From NCBI GenBank assembly GCA_017647785.1, contig JAGCJW010000001.1, positions 1 to 36,714 of the forward strand: DNA of 36,714 bases, in the 5' to 3' direction. The notes beneath the pieces were generated by a model. It ran no database searches. It saw nothing but the letters and a program-made list of their open reading frames with translations, and had not been told where the DNA came from. The translations under genes and the position numbers were made by a program. The DNA comes from Bacteroidales bacterium (lineage in GTDB: Bacteria > Bacteroidota > Bacteroidia > Bacteroidales > P3). Shown here piece after piece: positions 16,873 to 25,909 of the stretch; positions within the stretch are counted from its first letter, which is position 1; every line of letters starts with the position of its first letter.

Positions 16873-17640
16873 TTAATAAGTGTTGGTTTCAATACCAAGT
16901 TTTCTTACTCTTTCTGCATATTGTTCAAGCTCTGGTATCAATAGTTTTTCAAGATTTTTTTCTGGAGTTTCTCTATCTATAGAGTAAAGCATAACAGATT
17001 TAGGATTAATTTGCTTTACTATTTCCAACCAAGAAGAAAATTCTTCCTCACTTGTATTGTCTATTTTTTCTCCGTTATGTTCTCCTCGCAACAAAAGAGT
17101 TTGCACAATACATTTACTACCAAATTCTATTAGTTTTTGTTTTATTTGTTCAAAACTACATTCTACAGGCTCATTGATTAACTTATACATTCTCTCTGTT
17201 CCTGCATCTATTTTAAGTATTGGATTATCTATAAGTTGAAGTGCTTTAAAAACATCTTCTCTTACAAGATTGGTAGAATTGGAAAGTATTGTAATTTTAG
17301 CTTGTGGACAATATTGATTTCTAAGTTCAATAACATCTTCAACAATACCAAGAATTTCTGGGTGAAGTGTTGGTTCCCCATTACCACTAAACGTAATACT
17401 ATCTATTGTTTTATTAAATTCATCTGTACTTTCAGACAATTTTTTATAAAGTGCAGCTTTAATATCTTCTCTCTTATTTAAAGGAACTTTTATTGAAGTA
17501 TCAATTTTATTCCATCCACATTCACAATAAATACAATTAAAACTACAATATTTCTTTTCTGTTGGTAGCACATTAACTCCCAAACTTACCCCTAAACGTC
17601 TTGATTTTATAGGTCCAAAAACTATTTCTTCAAATAACAT
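16873..17640 (-). CDS. Radical SAM protein (COG0731-like Fe-S oxidoreductase)
   Basis: 255 residues. The radical SAM cluster motif is C32-x3-C36-x2-C39 (CSFNCIYC) with a further Cys at 41, and FSGNGEPTLHPE is the glycine-rich SAM-binding segment. The N-terminus (FGPIKSRRLGVSLGVNVLP) is characteristic of a group annotated as wyosine-synthetase-like or Fe-S oxidoreductase; it is not expected to make wyosine in a bacterium. The substrate is unknown. It lies 15 bases after the MCE gene and 11 bases before the FeoB-like gene, so it is in the same transcription unit. Confidence 0.85.
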   Translation of the reverse strand: MLFEEIVFGPIKSRRLGVSLGVNVLPTEKKYCSFNCIYCECGWNKIDTSIKVPLNKREDIKAALYKKLSESTDEFNKTIDSITFSGNGEPTLHPEILGIVEDVIELRNQYCPQAKITILSNSTNLVREDVFKALQLIDNPILKIDAGTERMYKLINEPVECSFEQIKQKLIEFGSKCIVQTLLLRGEHNGEKIDNTSEEEFSSWLEIVKQINPKSVMLYSIDRETPEKNLEKLLIPELEQYAERVRKLGIETNTY

Positions 17641-17655
17641 ATCTTTATTTCTTTT

Positions 17656-18576
17656 TTAGAACACTGAAACGTTGATGTATTTTTTAGGATTTTCCTTTAT
17701 GTCTTCTATTAGTTTATTAAGATTCTTCGCACTATTGTCTAAGCTCTTATACAACTCCTCATCATTTATCAACATTCCCACATTTCCTTTTCCATTTTCT
17801 ATAACGCCAAGTACCTTATTTAATCTTTCTATACTTTTACCTGTTTCTATAAGGGTTGAGCCTATATTTGCTTTTGTTGCAGAATCTACTATATTATCAA
17901 CATTTGCAATTATATTACTTAATTTCTCATTGTTATCCTTAAAATTAGCAGTTATGCTTTCGGTGTTTTCTATAATCTTTGCTAATTTTAATTTCTCTGC
18001 TGTCATCAAATCATCTAAATCAGTAGTAATATTGTTAAGTTTCCCAGTAGTTGATTCTAAATTAGCTATGGTATTTTGCAATGAATTTTGGCTTTGAGTA
18101 TTAAGAATTTTATTCAAACTAGAAAGGATGCTATCTAAATTATTCATCATTGGAGTAATGCTTTCTCCTAAATTATCAAGCATTCCTAATTCTCTTCCAC
18201 TTGATAAAGTATCTCCATCTGAAATAATCTTTGATGAGTAACCTAATTCAAGTTTTAAGGCTTTTGAACCCAATAAGTCTGAACTGAATAATAGTATCTT
18301 GCTATCTTCTGGAATTTTTATATCACTTCTTACGATAAATGTCACAAGGAAATTATCTGCCCTATCGTTTGTAGCCTCTATTTCTTTAACATAACCTACT
18401 CTTAAGCCATTTACAAATACATTACTACTAACTAACATTCCACTTACATTGTCATAAACTGCGTAATAAGTGTTTTCCTTTTGAAAGACATCACTTCCTT
18501 TTAGAAATTTAATACCAAAAAATAAAATAACTAAGACTATTAATCCAAATAAGCCTACTTTAAATTCAGTTTTCAT
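17656..18576 (-). CDS. MCE/MlaD-family lipid transport protein
   Basis: 306 residues: one N-terminal membrane anchor (about 8-25), one MCE domain (about 37-115; AVYDNVSGMLVSSNVFVNG, then SDLLGSKALKLELG), and a long helical tail (about 125-290) of repeated heptad-like segments (NLESTTGKLNNI; NLNKLIEDIKENP). MCE proteins form periplasmic rings that move phospholipids between inner and outer membranes. No Mla ATPase or permease gene is next to it here. It follows the amidase gene by 10 bases. Confidence 0.9.
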   Translation of the reverse strand: MKTEFKVGLFGLIVLVILFFGIKFLKGSDVFQKENTYYAVYDNVSGMLVSSNVFVNGLRVGYVKEIEATNDRADNFLVTFIVRSDIKIPEDSKILLFSSDLLGSKALKLELGYSSKIISDGDTLSSGRELGMLDNLGESITPMMNNLDSILSSLNKILNTQSQNSLQNTIANLESTTGKLNNITTDLDDLMTAEKLKLAKIIENTESITANFKDNNEKLSNIIANVDNIVDSATKANIGSTLIETGKSIERLNKVLGVIENGKGNVGMLINDEELYKSLDNSAKNLNKLIEDIKENPKKYINVSVF

Positions 18577-18586
18577 TGTTTAAGTT

Positions 18587-19834
18587 TTAACTTTTTCCTT
18601 TCTCTAACGCTCTAACCTGCTCAAATGTTATACGTTTGCCATTTTGAAAAACAACAACAAAGGCATCTTTATGTCCTAAAGCCCTTACTTTTTGCACATA
18701 ATTAGAAGCCTCTTTTTGAGTCGCAAACAATCCTGCACAATATTTCCAATAACCATCAAACTCATACGACCAAACATCTTCTAACCCTTCAAATGTTTTA
18801 TCCTTTGTTGAAATCTGATTCTTCATTGAAGCAAATTGAACTCTATAAACTATATCTATTCCTGTACCCTTTTCGTTTTCTTCCTTACGTTTTTGCTGTG
18901 CTTGTTGTTCTTTTTGCTTTTCTTGTTTCAATCTTTCTTCTTCTTTTTGTTTTGCTAATAATTGAGCATCTTTTAGTTGTTTATCCTTATCTAATACATT
19001 TCTTGGAATTAATTGTTCAACAGTCAGTATAGGATTTTTTTGATTATCTTTATGATTTTTATACTCACAAATTGCTTGGAATATAGAAGCAGCTATCTCG
19101 TATTGTCCTATTTCTGACATTAAATACTTTTCCTCTTCTGCATTTGAGATAAAACCTATCTCAACTAATACAGAAGGCATTGCTGACTTCAATAAAACTA
19201 CGAAATTTGCTTGTTTAACGCCTCTATTTATAACAGGAGTATTAGATGTTAAATGCTTTTGAATTTTATCTGCAAACCAAAGACTTCCTTCCATATACGC
19301 ATTTTGGAAAAGAGAGAATAAAATATCATTTTCGGGAGCATTAGGATCAAAGCCATCATAATTTTCTCCATAATTAGCCTCTAAAAGAATATCTTTATTT
19401 TCTTTCTTTGCCACTTCAAGGTTTTGAGCAGCTTTTGTTACTCCAAGAGCAAAAGTTTCACTTCCCTTTGGAGCTTTATTTGAAGAACTATTACAGTGAA
19501 TTGAAACAAACAAATCTGCACCTATTTTATTGGCAATCTGACTTCTTTTATACAATTCAACATCTTTATCAATTACTCTAGTATAATAAACCTCAACATC
19601 TTTAAGATGTTCTGTTATCATCTTACCTAATTTCAAGCTAACTGCTAGAGTAATATCCTTTTCCTTACTTTTCAGACCTACTGCACCGGGCTTATCTCCT
19701 CCATGTCCAGCATCAATTACAACCTTATCAAACTTATTTATCACACCCTCTTCTTGAGCATTAACAAAAGAAGTAGATAAAAAAACAATTAGCAATAAAT
19801 TAAGTATATTTTTAAAATCTTGTCTTTTATTCAT
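18587..19834 (-). CDS. N-acetylmuramoyl-L-alanine amidase with SPOR domain
   Basis: 415 residues: signal peptide (1-26, ending FVNA), an Amidase_3 domain, a Lys/Gln/Glu-rich helical linker (about 281-320), and a C-terminal SPOR-like domain (about 330-410, YRVQFASMKN onward). Zinc ligands are H44 (DAGHGG), E58 and H113 (SIHCNSS), with catalytic E225 (SVLVEIGF). It cleaves the bond between MurNAc and the stem peptide during daughter-cell separation; SPOR domains bind glycan stripped of peptides at the septum. It heads a minus-strand block and shares a divergent promoter region with lptD. Confidence 0.93.
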   Translation of the reverse strand: MNKRQDFKNILNLLLIVFLSTSFVNAQEEGVINKFDKVVIDAGHGGDKPGAVGLKSKEKDITLAVSLKLGKMITEHLKDVEVYYTRVIDKDVELYKRSQIANKIGADLFVSIHCNSSSNKAPKGSETFALGVTKAAQNLEVAKKENKDILLEANYGENYDGFDPNAPENDILFSLFQNAYMEGSLWFADKIQKHLTSNTPVINRGVKQANFVVLLKSAMPSVLVEIGFISNAEEEKYLMSEIGQYEIAASIFQAICEYKNHKDNQKNPILTVEQLIPRNVLDKDKQLKDAQLLAKQKEEERLKQEKQKEQQAQQKRKEENEKGTGIDIVYRVQFASMKNQISTKDKTFEGLEDVWSYEFDGYWKYCAGLFATQKEASNYVQKVRALGHKDAFVVVFQNGKRITFEQVRALEKGKS

Positions 19835-19866
19835 TTATTACGCTTTCAAAATATCCAAAAAAAGCT

Positions 19867-19874
19867 TACTTTTG
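19867..19874 (+). promoter_or_regulatory. -7 box for lptD
   Basis: TACTTTTG matches TAnnTTTG on the plus strand; transcription should begin near 19881, which excludes a start codon at 19820 for lptD. Confidence 0.55.
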
Positions 19875-19885
19875 CAAATCGGTTA

Positions 19886-19893
19886 CAAAGGTA
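19886..19893 (-). promoter_or_regulatory. -7 box for the amidase block
   Basis: On the minus strand TACCTTTG matches TAnnTTTG, 51 bases before the amidase ATG. The two divergent boxes lie 11 bases apart and their transcripts cross over each other. Confidence 0.55.
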
Positions 19894-19912
19894 CGAATTA
19901 AAATTAAAAAAA

Positions 19913-22459
19913 TTGAAAAAATTGCGACACTTATATGTTTTTTTCATAATGATAGCATCTTTTTTGCTACTAAAACCTTGCTATATACTGTCGCAAAATG
20001 ATTCTATCCCAAAAAGAAAACCAACTCTACAAGCCAAAGTTGATTATCAATCAAAAGACTCTATAACATTCTTTCTAAATACCAAAGATGTATATATTTA
20101 CAATGAAGCAAAGGTTGATTACGAAAAGATGAAACTACAAAGTGGTTTTATGACTGTGAATTTCGACACAAAAACCCTTGTTGCAGAACAAACAAAAGAC
20201 AGTTTAGAGAAACAAAATTTACAATATCCCATCTTCAAAGAAGGAACGCAAGAATACAATTCCAGGCAAATAAAATATAACTTTGACACAAAAAAAGGTG
20301 TGATAAGCAATGTATTTACCAAAGAAAGCGATGGTTATCTTCATGGCGAAAAAGTAAAAAAAGTTGATGATGAAACCATGTTTATTTCTTCTGGAATCTT
20401 TACCACATGCGACAATCCCGACCACCCACACTTTGGAATAAATTTTTCAAAAGCCAAACTAATAACCGATGACAAAATAGTAACAGGACCAGCTTGGTTC
20501 TCCATAATGGAAATTCCACTTCCCGTAGGACTACCCTTTGCATACTTTCCTTTTACCGAATCAAAACAATCAGGATTCCTTATGCCCTCTTACGGATACG
20601 CCGCAAATAGGGGCTATTACCTAAGAAACATCGGTTGGTACTTTGCAATCAACGACTATATGGACCTTGCCCTACAAGGAGATATTTACACCAATCTCTC
20701 ATACGCCCTAAACATTACCTCATCATACGTAAAACGTTACAAATACTCAGGTTCAATAGAATTTCGTTACGAAGACAACCACACAGGACTAAGAAACACT
20801 CCAAGTTATAGCTCATCTAACGCTTTCAAATTTCGTTGGTCTCATCGTCAAGACAGCAAAGCCCACCCACATCGTAGCTTTTCTGCAAACGTAAACCTTG
20901 TAAGTAGCAAATTTAATCAATACACAACCAATCTTTCTGACTATTTCAACAACACAACAACATCTTCCATTGCATTTTCCACCAAATTAGGCTCTTATTG
21001 GAATATGACAGCAAATTTAGGCGAAAGCTACAACGTCAATACAGGAGCAATCAGTTTAGATTTACCTTCCGTAAGCGTTTCAACCACACAAATATATCCT
21101 TTTAGAAAAAAGAAAAAACAAGGAAAAAACAAGTGGTATGAAGACATCTCCTTTTCATACAGAGTAAACATGATAAACAAAATAGACACCTACGACACAC
21201 TGCTAACATCACCTGACATATTCAAATCATTCCGCAACGGAATCGTACATTCCATTCCAATACAAAGCAATGTTAAAGTATTAAAACACCTAAATTGGAC
21301 AAACAGCATAGACTACACAGAACGCTGGTATTCAAATAGTATATCCAAAGCCTATAACCCAGAAACAGACCTAATAGACAAAGACACAATCTACGGATTC
21401 ATTGCAAACAGAAACGCAAACTTTAAAAGCTCTTTAAACACTCGCCTATACGGAATGTTTATCTTCAAAAAAGGATTCATAAAAGCCATTAGACACGTTA
21501 TCAACCCTAACATTTCTTTCACTTACACACCCGATTTCTCACACCCTTCTTTGGGATTCTACGATTTCTACACCGACAAAGAAGGCAAAAGAGTCTATTA
21601 TTCAAGAACAGAAAACGGAATCTATGGATCGCCTGCCGAAGGAGCATCGGGAATACTTAATTTCTCTATTGGCAACAACCTAGAAATGAAAGTAAAAAAC
21701 GCAAACGACACCATAACAGGCGAAAGAAAAATCATATTACTTGAAAGTTTCAACATATCTTCGGGCTACGACCTTGCAAAAGACAGCCTAAATTGGCAAC
21801 CACTAAGACTCACCGCAAGAACAACTCTATTAAACAGACTACAAATTAACTATTCTGCATCCTATACACCATACGTCTTAGACTCTTTGGGAAGATTAAC
21901 CAACGAACTTTTAATTAACAAAGAAGGAACACTATTTAAAAGACAAAACTCACAATGGACACTTAATGCAAGTTGGCATATAAATCCTAAAAAAGCCAAA
22001 CAACAATCCTCAAACCAAACAACACAAGCCGATTACTCGCCAACAGAACTAATGTACTCACCTTTTGCAAATCCAAACGAAATTTTACCTGACTATGTAG
22101 ATTTCTCCATTCCTTGGAACCTTACCTTAGGAATGAGTTACTCACATTTAAGTTCCTATATTGTGAGTATAGCAGGCTATCAAACCAATAAATCTGCCAC
22201 CTTCACCGCAAGAGGAGACGTAAACCTAACTTCAAAATGGAAAGTAGGCTTTTCATCTGGTTATGACTTTATAAACAAAGATTTCACCTATACATCAATA
22301 GACTTTTACCGCGACCTACACTGTTGGGAAATGAGAATGAATTGGGTTCCTTTTGGTCCACGCCAAGGTTGGAACTTCTCCATATCAGTAAAAGCGCCAA
22401 TGCTTCAAGATTTGAAATACGAAAAACGTAACGATTTTAGAAATAGAATGGCGTATTAA
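19913..22459 (+). CDS. lptD: LPS assembly outer-membrane protein LptD
   Basis: About 848 residues from the TTG at 19913, which gives a good signal peptide (KKLRHLYVFF then a hydrophobic core ending ILSQ). The ATG at 19949 is the alternative and lacks the basic N-terminus. An OstA-like periplasmic domain follows (repeats such as VDYEKMKLQSGFMTVNFDT and SRQIKYNFDTKKGVISNV), then the barrel, entered at GPAWFSIMEIPLPVGLPFAY and SGFLMPSYGY as in Bacteroidota LptD. With LptE it inserts lipopolysaccharide into the outer leaflet. The opposite neighbour is the amidase; the 3' end is closed by a shared terminator. Confidence 0.88.
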   Translation: MKKLRHLYVFFIMIASFLLLKPCYILSQNDSIPKRKPTLQAKVDYQSKDSITFFLNTKDVYIYNEAKVDYEKMKLQSGFMTVNFDTKTLVAEQTKDSLEKQNLQYPIFKEGTQEYNSRQIKYNFDTKKGVISNVFTKESDGYLHGEKVKKVDDETMFISSGIFTTCDNPDHPHFGINFSKAKLITDDKIVTGPAWFSIMEIPLPVGLPFAYFPFTESKQSGFLMPSYGYAANRGYYLRNIGWYFAINDYMDLALQGDIYTNLSYALNITSSYVKRYKYSGSIEFRYEDNHTGLRNTPSYSSSNAFKFRWSHRQDSKAHPHRSFSANVNLVSSKFNQYTTNLSDYFNNTTTSSIAFSTKLGSYWNMTANLGESYNVNTGAISLDLPSVSVSTTQIYPFRKKKKQGKNKWYEDISFSYRVNMINKIDTYDTLLTSPDIFKSFRNGIVHSIPIQSNVKVLKHLNWTNSIDYTERWYSNSISKAYNPETDLIDKDTIYGFIANRNANFKSSLNTRLYGMFIFKKGFIKAIRHVINPNISFTYTPDFSHPSLGFYDFYTDKEGKRVYYSRTENGIYGSPAEGASGILNFSIGNNLEMKVKNANDTITGERKIILLESFNISSGYDLAKDSLNWQPLRLTARTTLLNRLQINYSASYTPYVLDSLGRLTNELLINKEGTLFKRQNSQWTLNASWHINPKKAKQQSSNQTTQADYSPTELMYSPFANPNEILPDYVDFSIPWNLTLGMSYSHLSSYIVSIAGYQTNKSATFTARGDVNLTSKWKVGFSSGYDFINKDFTYTSIDFYRDLHCWEMRMNWVPFGPRQGWNFSISVKAPMLQDLKYEKRNDFRNRMAY

Positions 22460-22465
22460 AGAAAG

Positions 22466-22515
22466 AAAAAAATAAATCTAAGAATCATTTTTTTCTTTCT
22501 TAGATTTATTTTTTT
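22466..22515. terminator. Bidirectional terminator between lptD and Na/Pi cotransporter gene
   Basis: A perfect 19-bp stem (22466-22484 with 22497-22515) with a 12-base loop. A-rich on the left and T-rich on the right, it can end transcription from both convergent genes. Confidence 0.85.
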
Positions 22516-22541
22516 AATTCAAAGAGTTATTTCACTCTTTC

Positions 22542-24233
22542 TTATTTGTCTGAAAACGACTTCTCTAAATCTTCTGATATGTTAATGATAAAGTCTCCCA
22601 TTCTTTCAAGTTCGTTTACTATATCCATATAATAAACACTTGTTTGATAGTTCTTTTCGCCTGTTTCAATTTCTTCTATCTCTTTATCGCGAAGTTTGTT
22701 TCTCAAATCGTTTATGTGGTTTTCGGCATTGTAAGCATTTGAAATATTATCTATGTTTGATTTCTTTGCAAGCATAAGGTTTTCTATCATACTTTCGTAT
22801 GCCTTATCCACAAGTTCTATCATCTCTTGCAGTTTCTTTATTGTAGCCTCATCAAATGCTTTTTTATGAGAATTTCTTCTTGAAAGAATGCGTCCAATAG
22901 CATGTGCAGAATCTCCAAGCGACTCCAATTCTCCTATTATCTTATACATCGCTTTTATCTTCACAGAGGTTTGTTTGCTAATGCTTTCATTTGAAAGGTT
23001 ATTCAAAAAGGTCGCTATTTCATATTCTATTCTGTCTGAAATTTCTTCGTACTTAACTAATTTCTTATTTAATTCTTCAAATTTATCTACGCTTTTTTCT
23101 TCTACTGCTTGTTTAACATATCCTAATCCATTGCGAGAAATTTGTGCAAAATGAATGATTTCATCTAAGGCTTGTTCGCTTGCAAGTTCTGGTGTTGCGA
23201 GATAGCCTGCTGAAATGTATTTTAATCTAAATGTTTCTGTTTCTTGGTTCTTTGGAGTCTTTACTATCCAAACCACAGCCTTTTCAATATATTTCACAAA
23301 CCATATTAAAAGCAAGGTATTTATGGTATTGAACAAGGTATGCAACATAGAAAGTCCATATAATGCTGCTGTACTTGGGTCAGTTACGCCGAGGCTTTCT
23401 ATTATTCCTTCTACAAGAGAAAGAAATGGCTTAAAGAAAATCAAAGCCCATAACACGCCAAACACATTGAAAAGAGTGTGAGACATTGCTGCACGTTTTG
23501 CTTGTGTGTTTCCGACAGAGGCTGCAATATTAGCTGTTATTGTTGTTCCAATGTTTTCTCCTAAAACCATAGCACAAGCCATTTCAAAAGGAATCCAACC
23601 CATGCTAAGCATAATCAAAGTAAGAGCCATCGTTGCTGAAGAAGACTGCAAGACTAATGTAAGGGCTGTACCAAAAGCCAAGAAGATAAGAACGGAACTA
23701 AAACCATAGCTTGACCAAGTCTTTACAAACTCCAAAACTTGTGGTGTTTCGTTCAAGTCAGGCACCGATTCTTTCATAAAAGACAAACCAAGGAATAACA
23801 GACAAAAACCAACAACAATTTCTCCTATGTTTTGTCTTTGATTTTTCTTTGAGTTAGAAAACAAAAATCCCAATGCCATTAAAGGGATTGCAAGAATAGA
23901 TATATCGGCTTTAAATCCTAACCAAGAAACCAACCATGCTGTAACGGTTGTTCCTATATTTGCTCCCATTATTACGCCTATTGCTTGCATCAAAGTAAGC
24001 AATCCTGCGTTTACAAAGCTAACTACCATTACGGTTGTTGCAGAAGAGGACTGAATTATTGAGGTTATTCCAAGTCCTGTCATTACTCCCTTAAAGGGAT
24101 TTGAGGTCATAGCCGAAAGAAATCCGCGAAGCTTATCGCCAGAAGCCTTTTGAAGCCCTGAACTCATTAAATTCATACCATAAAGGAACATTCCTAATGC
24201 CCCAAACAATGTAAATATTTGAAGTATTTCCAT
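22542..24233 (-). CDS. Na/Pi-cotransporter II family protein with PhoU-like domain
   Basis: 563 residues. The membrane part (about 1-315) carries the inverted-repeat hallmark QSSSATT at 61-67 and again QSSSAT at 196-201, each followed by a GANIGTT or GENIGTT motif. The C-terminal 200 residues form helices of the PhoU type. Such proteins import or export phosphate with sodium at the inner membrane; the PhoU part is regulatory. The gene is 83 bases downstream of a small hypothetical on the same strand. Confidence 0.93.
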   Translation of the reverse strand: MEILQIFTLFGALGMFLYGMNLMSSGLQKASGDKLRGFLSAMTSNPFKGVMTGLGITSIIQSSSATTVMVVSFVNAGLLTLMQAIGVIMGANIGTTVTAWLVSWLGFKADISILAIPLMALGFLFSNSKKNQRQNIGEIVVGFCLLFLGLSFMKESVPDLNETPQVLEFVKTWSSYGFSSVLIFLAFGTALTLVLQSSSATMALTLIMLSMGWIPFEMACAMVLGENIGTTITANIAASVGNTQAKRAAMSHTLFNVFGVLWALIFFKPFLSLVEGIIESLGVTDPSTAALYGLSMLHTLFNTINTLLLIWFVKYIEKAVVWIVKTPKNQETETFRLKYISAGYLATPELASEQALDEIIHFAQISRNGLGYVKQAVEEKSVDKFEELNKKLVKYEEISDRIEYEIATFLNNLSNESISKQTSVKIKAMYKIIGELESLGDSAHAIGRILSRRNSHKKAFDEATIKKLQEMIELVDKAYESMIENLMLAKKSNIDNISNAYNAENHINDLRNKLRDKEIEEIETGEKNYQTSVYYMDIVNELERMGDFIINISEDLEKSFSDK

Positions 24234-24316
24234 AATACTATTTTTTTTAAATGTTAATTAAACACAAATTGATTATCTAAATCTTGTAAACAAAAACAAA
24301 ATATTATGGATTTGGC

Positions 24317-24700
24317 TCAAATAACGAGTTTACCAAGACCTATTAGTCTATGAATAGGCTTGATAAAAGAGGAATGTTTGATTAAGGAATTTTTATGAAT
24401 AAGATTTAAAACATTTGCATTGATAATCTTTCCGTCTTTCAAAAACTCTAAGTTGTTTTTGCTTACAGGGTTTGTTCTCTTTACTAAATTTTGCAAACGA
24501 AATGCCGTAAAAGAAATAACTCTGCTTTGAAAACAAAACTCAGAATATGAGCAAGAAAAATCGTAAGATGAGGAAAATAATTCAGAGTTAAAACCATCTG
24601 TCGGATTATTTATTGTTTTCAAATCCGACTTGTTGCTGTAACCAACAAAGGCTATCGCAACCAAAAAAACTATAATGAGGTTTCTTATTAATCCTCTCAC
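24317..24700 (-). CDS. Hypothetical exported or membrane-anchored small protein
   Basis: 127 residues, not recognised. A basic N-terminus (MRGLIRN) and hydrophobic core (LIIVFLVAIAFVGY) suggest a signal peptide or anchor; the rest is polar with three Cys or so and a basic C-terminal third (HKNSLIKHSSFIKPIHR). A TACATTTG box on the same strand at 24737-24730 supports real transcription. It may be co-transcribed with the Na/Pi gene 83 bases downstream. No function is proposed. Confidence 0.6.
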   Translation of the reverse strand: MRGLIRNLIIVFLVAIAFVGYSNKSDLKTINNPTDGFNSELFSSSYDFSCSYSEFCFQSRVISFTAFRLQNLVKRTNPVSKNNLEFLKDGKIINANVLNLIHKNSLIKHSSFIKPIHRLIGLGKLVI

Positions 24701-24729
24701 AAGTATCTATAACCTACTTTCTCAGTTTG

Positions 24730-24737
24730 CAAATGTA
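24730..24737 (-). promoter_or_regulatory. -7 box for small hypothetical gene
   Basis: TACATTTG on the minus strand matches TAnnTTTG, 29 bases before the ATG at 24700. Confidence 0.5.
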
Positions 24738-24856
24738 AAGAGAAAATCTCTATTTACAAAATATAAAATCAATCATAATTTATACAAATATGATTTATCA
24801 ATAAAAACACATAACTAAAACAGAGGTTTAGCAAAATATTTCGGCTGTTTATTTTA

Positions 24857-24898
24857 TTTTTCTTTGAATTATTTCACTTTTTCTTTGAATTATTTTGT
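24857..24898. repeat. 21-bp tandem repeat, two copies
   Basis: Two adjacent 21-base units start at 24857 and 24878; their first 18 bases (TTTTTCTTTGAATTATTT) are identical. The core TTTCTTTGA recurs in other gaps of this window. It lies upstream of the symporter gene. Confidence 0.8.
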
Positions 24899-24929
24899 TC
24901 TATTCTTAATAAAAACTAATTTTTTTCAG

Positions 24930-24937
24930 TATTTTTG
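24930..24937 (+). promoter_or_regulatory. -7 box for symporter gene
   Basis: TATTTTTG matches TAnnTTTG, 23 bases before the ATG at 24961. Confidence 0.5.
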
Positions 24938-24960
24938 CAAATCATCTCAAATAACAACCG

Positions 24961-25905
24961 ATGAAAGAACAGTTAGAATCACTAAACCCTGTAACAATCA
25001 ATTTCGGGGAAAGCGGTATGATGATAGTAAATATCATTCTCGCCTTTGTAATGTTTGGAATTGCTCTTGGCATTAAGTTGCAAACTTTTAAAGACCTTAT
25101 AAAAAAGCCTAAATCCGTAATCGTTGGAGTTTTATTACAATGGATTGCTCTTCCTGCAATCACATTTCTTATTGCTTTGGCTTTAAATCCTTTAATCACT
25201 CCTATGATTGCTCTTGGAATGATACTTGTTGCCTCTTGTCCAGGTGGCAATATTTCTAATTTCATCTCCTCTTTATCGAAAGGAAATGTAGAGTTATCTG
25301 TTTCTTTAACGGCAATCACAACAGCCGCAGCGCCTTTCGTTACTCCTTTTAACTTCTTTTTCTGGTCATCTCTCTACACCTACATCGTGAATATAAAGAG
25401 TGATATTCCTATGTTAGTAATTCCATTCTTTCCTATGTTGGAACAGATTTTGTTATTACTCGGACTTCCAATTGTATTAGGTATTTTATTTGCTCATTAC
25501 TTCCCTAAGACCACTAAAAAGATAAACAAACCTGCTCAATATCTTTCTATCCTACTTTTTATGGGCATGGTGATTGTTTCTTTTGCTCAAAACTTTCAAA
25601 TATTCATCGATAACATTTTCTATGTTTTCTTTATCGTCTTGCTACATAATGCTTCTGCCTTGGCGGTTGGTTATTTCGGAGGCAGACTCTCCAAACTACC
25701 TCAAAATGACGTAAGGTCCTTAACCATAGAAGTAGGAATACAAAATTCGGGTTTAGGGTTAATTCTGCTTTTCAATCCAGCAATTTTCCCTCCTGAAATT
25801 TGGCATGGACACTATGGTGGAATGTTATTCATTACTGCGTGGTGGGGAATTTGGCATATTATTTCAGGACTTTGTGTAGCCTATTTTTTCCGTAGAAAGA
25901 GTTAA
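24961..25905 (+). CDS. Bile acid:sodium symporter (SBF/BASS) family transporter
   Basis: 314 residues with about nine membrane segments. The family signatures are LVASCPGGNISNFISSLSKG (with the discontinuous helix) and, later, IEVGIQNSGLGLILL. SBF proteins take up organic acids with sodium; substrates range from bile acids to pantoate and 2-keto acids, so the name does not fix the substrate. The acyltransferase gene starts 4 bases after the stop, so the two are co-transcribed. Confidence 0.9.
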   Translation: MKEQLESLNPVTINFGESGMMIVNIILAFVMFGIALGIKLQTFKDLIKKPKSVIVGVLLQWIALPAITFLIALALNPLITPMIALGMILVASCPGGNISNFISSLSKGNVELSVSLTAITTAAAPFVTPFNFFFWSSLYTYIVNIKSDIPMLVIPFFPMLEQILLLLGLPIVLGILFAHYFPKTTKKINKPAQYLSILLFMGMVIVSFAQNFQIFIDNIFYVFFIVLLHNASALAVGYFGGRLSKLPQNDVRSLTIEVGIQNSGLGLILLFNPAIFPPEIWHGHYGGMLFITAWWGIWHIISGLCVAYFFRRKS

Positions 25906-25909
25906 TTAT

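Noticed and set aside
16862..17640. A separated FeoB GTPase gene upstream of the FeoB-like permease
   Set aside because: The upstream protein has CSFNCIYC and no GKS or NxxD motifs; it is a radical SAM enzyme.
19820..19912. Upstream extension of lptD to a TTG at 19820
   Set aside because: It would place the start ahead of the TACTTTTG promoter box and put a polar stretch before the signal peptide.
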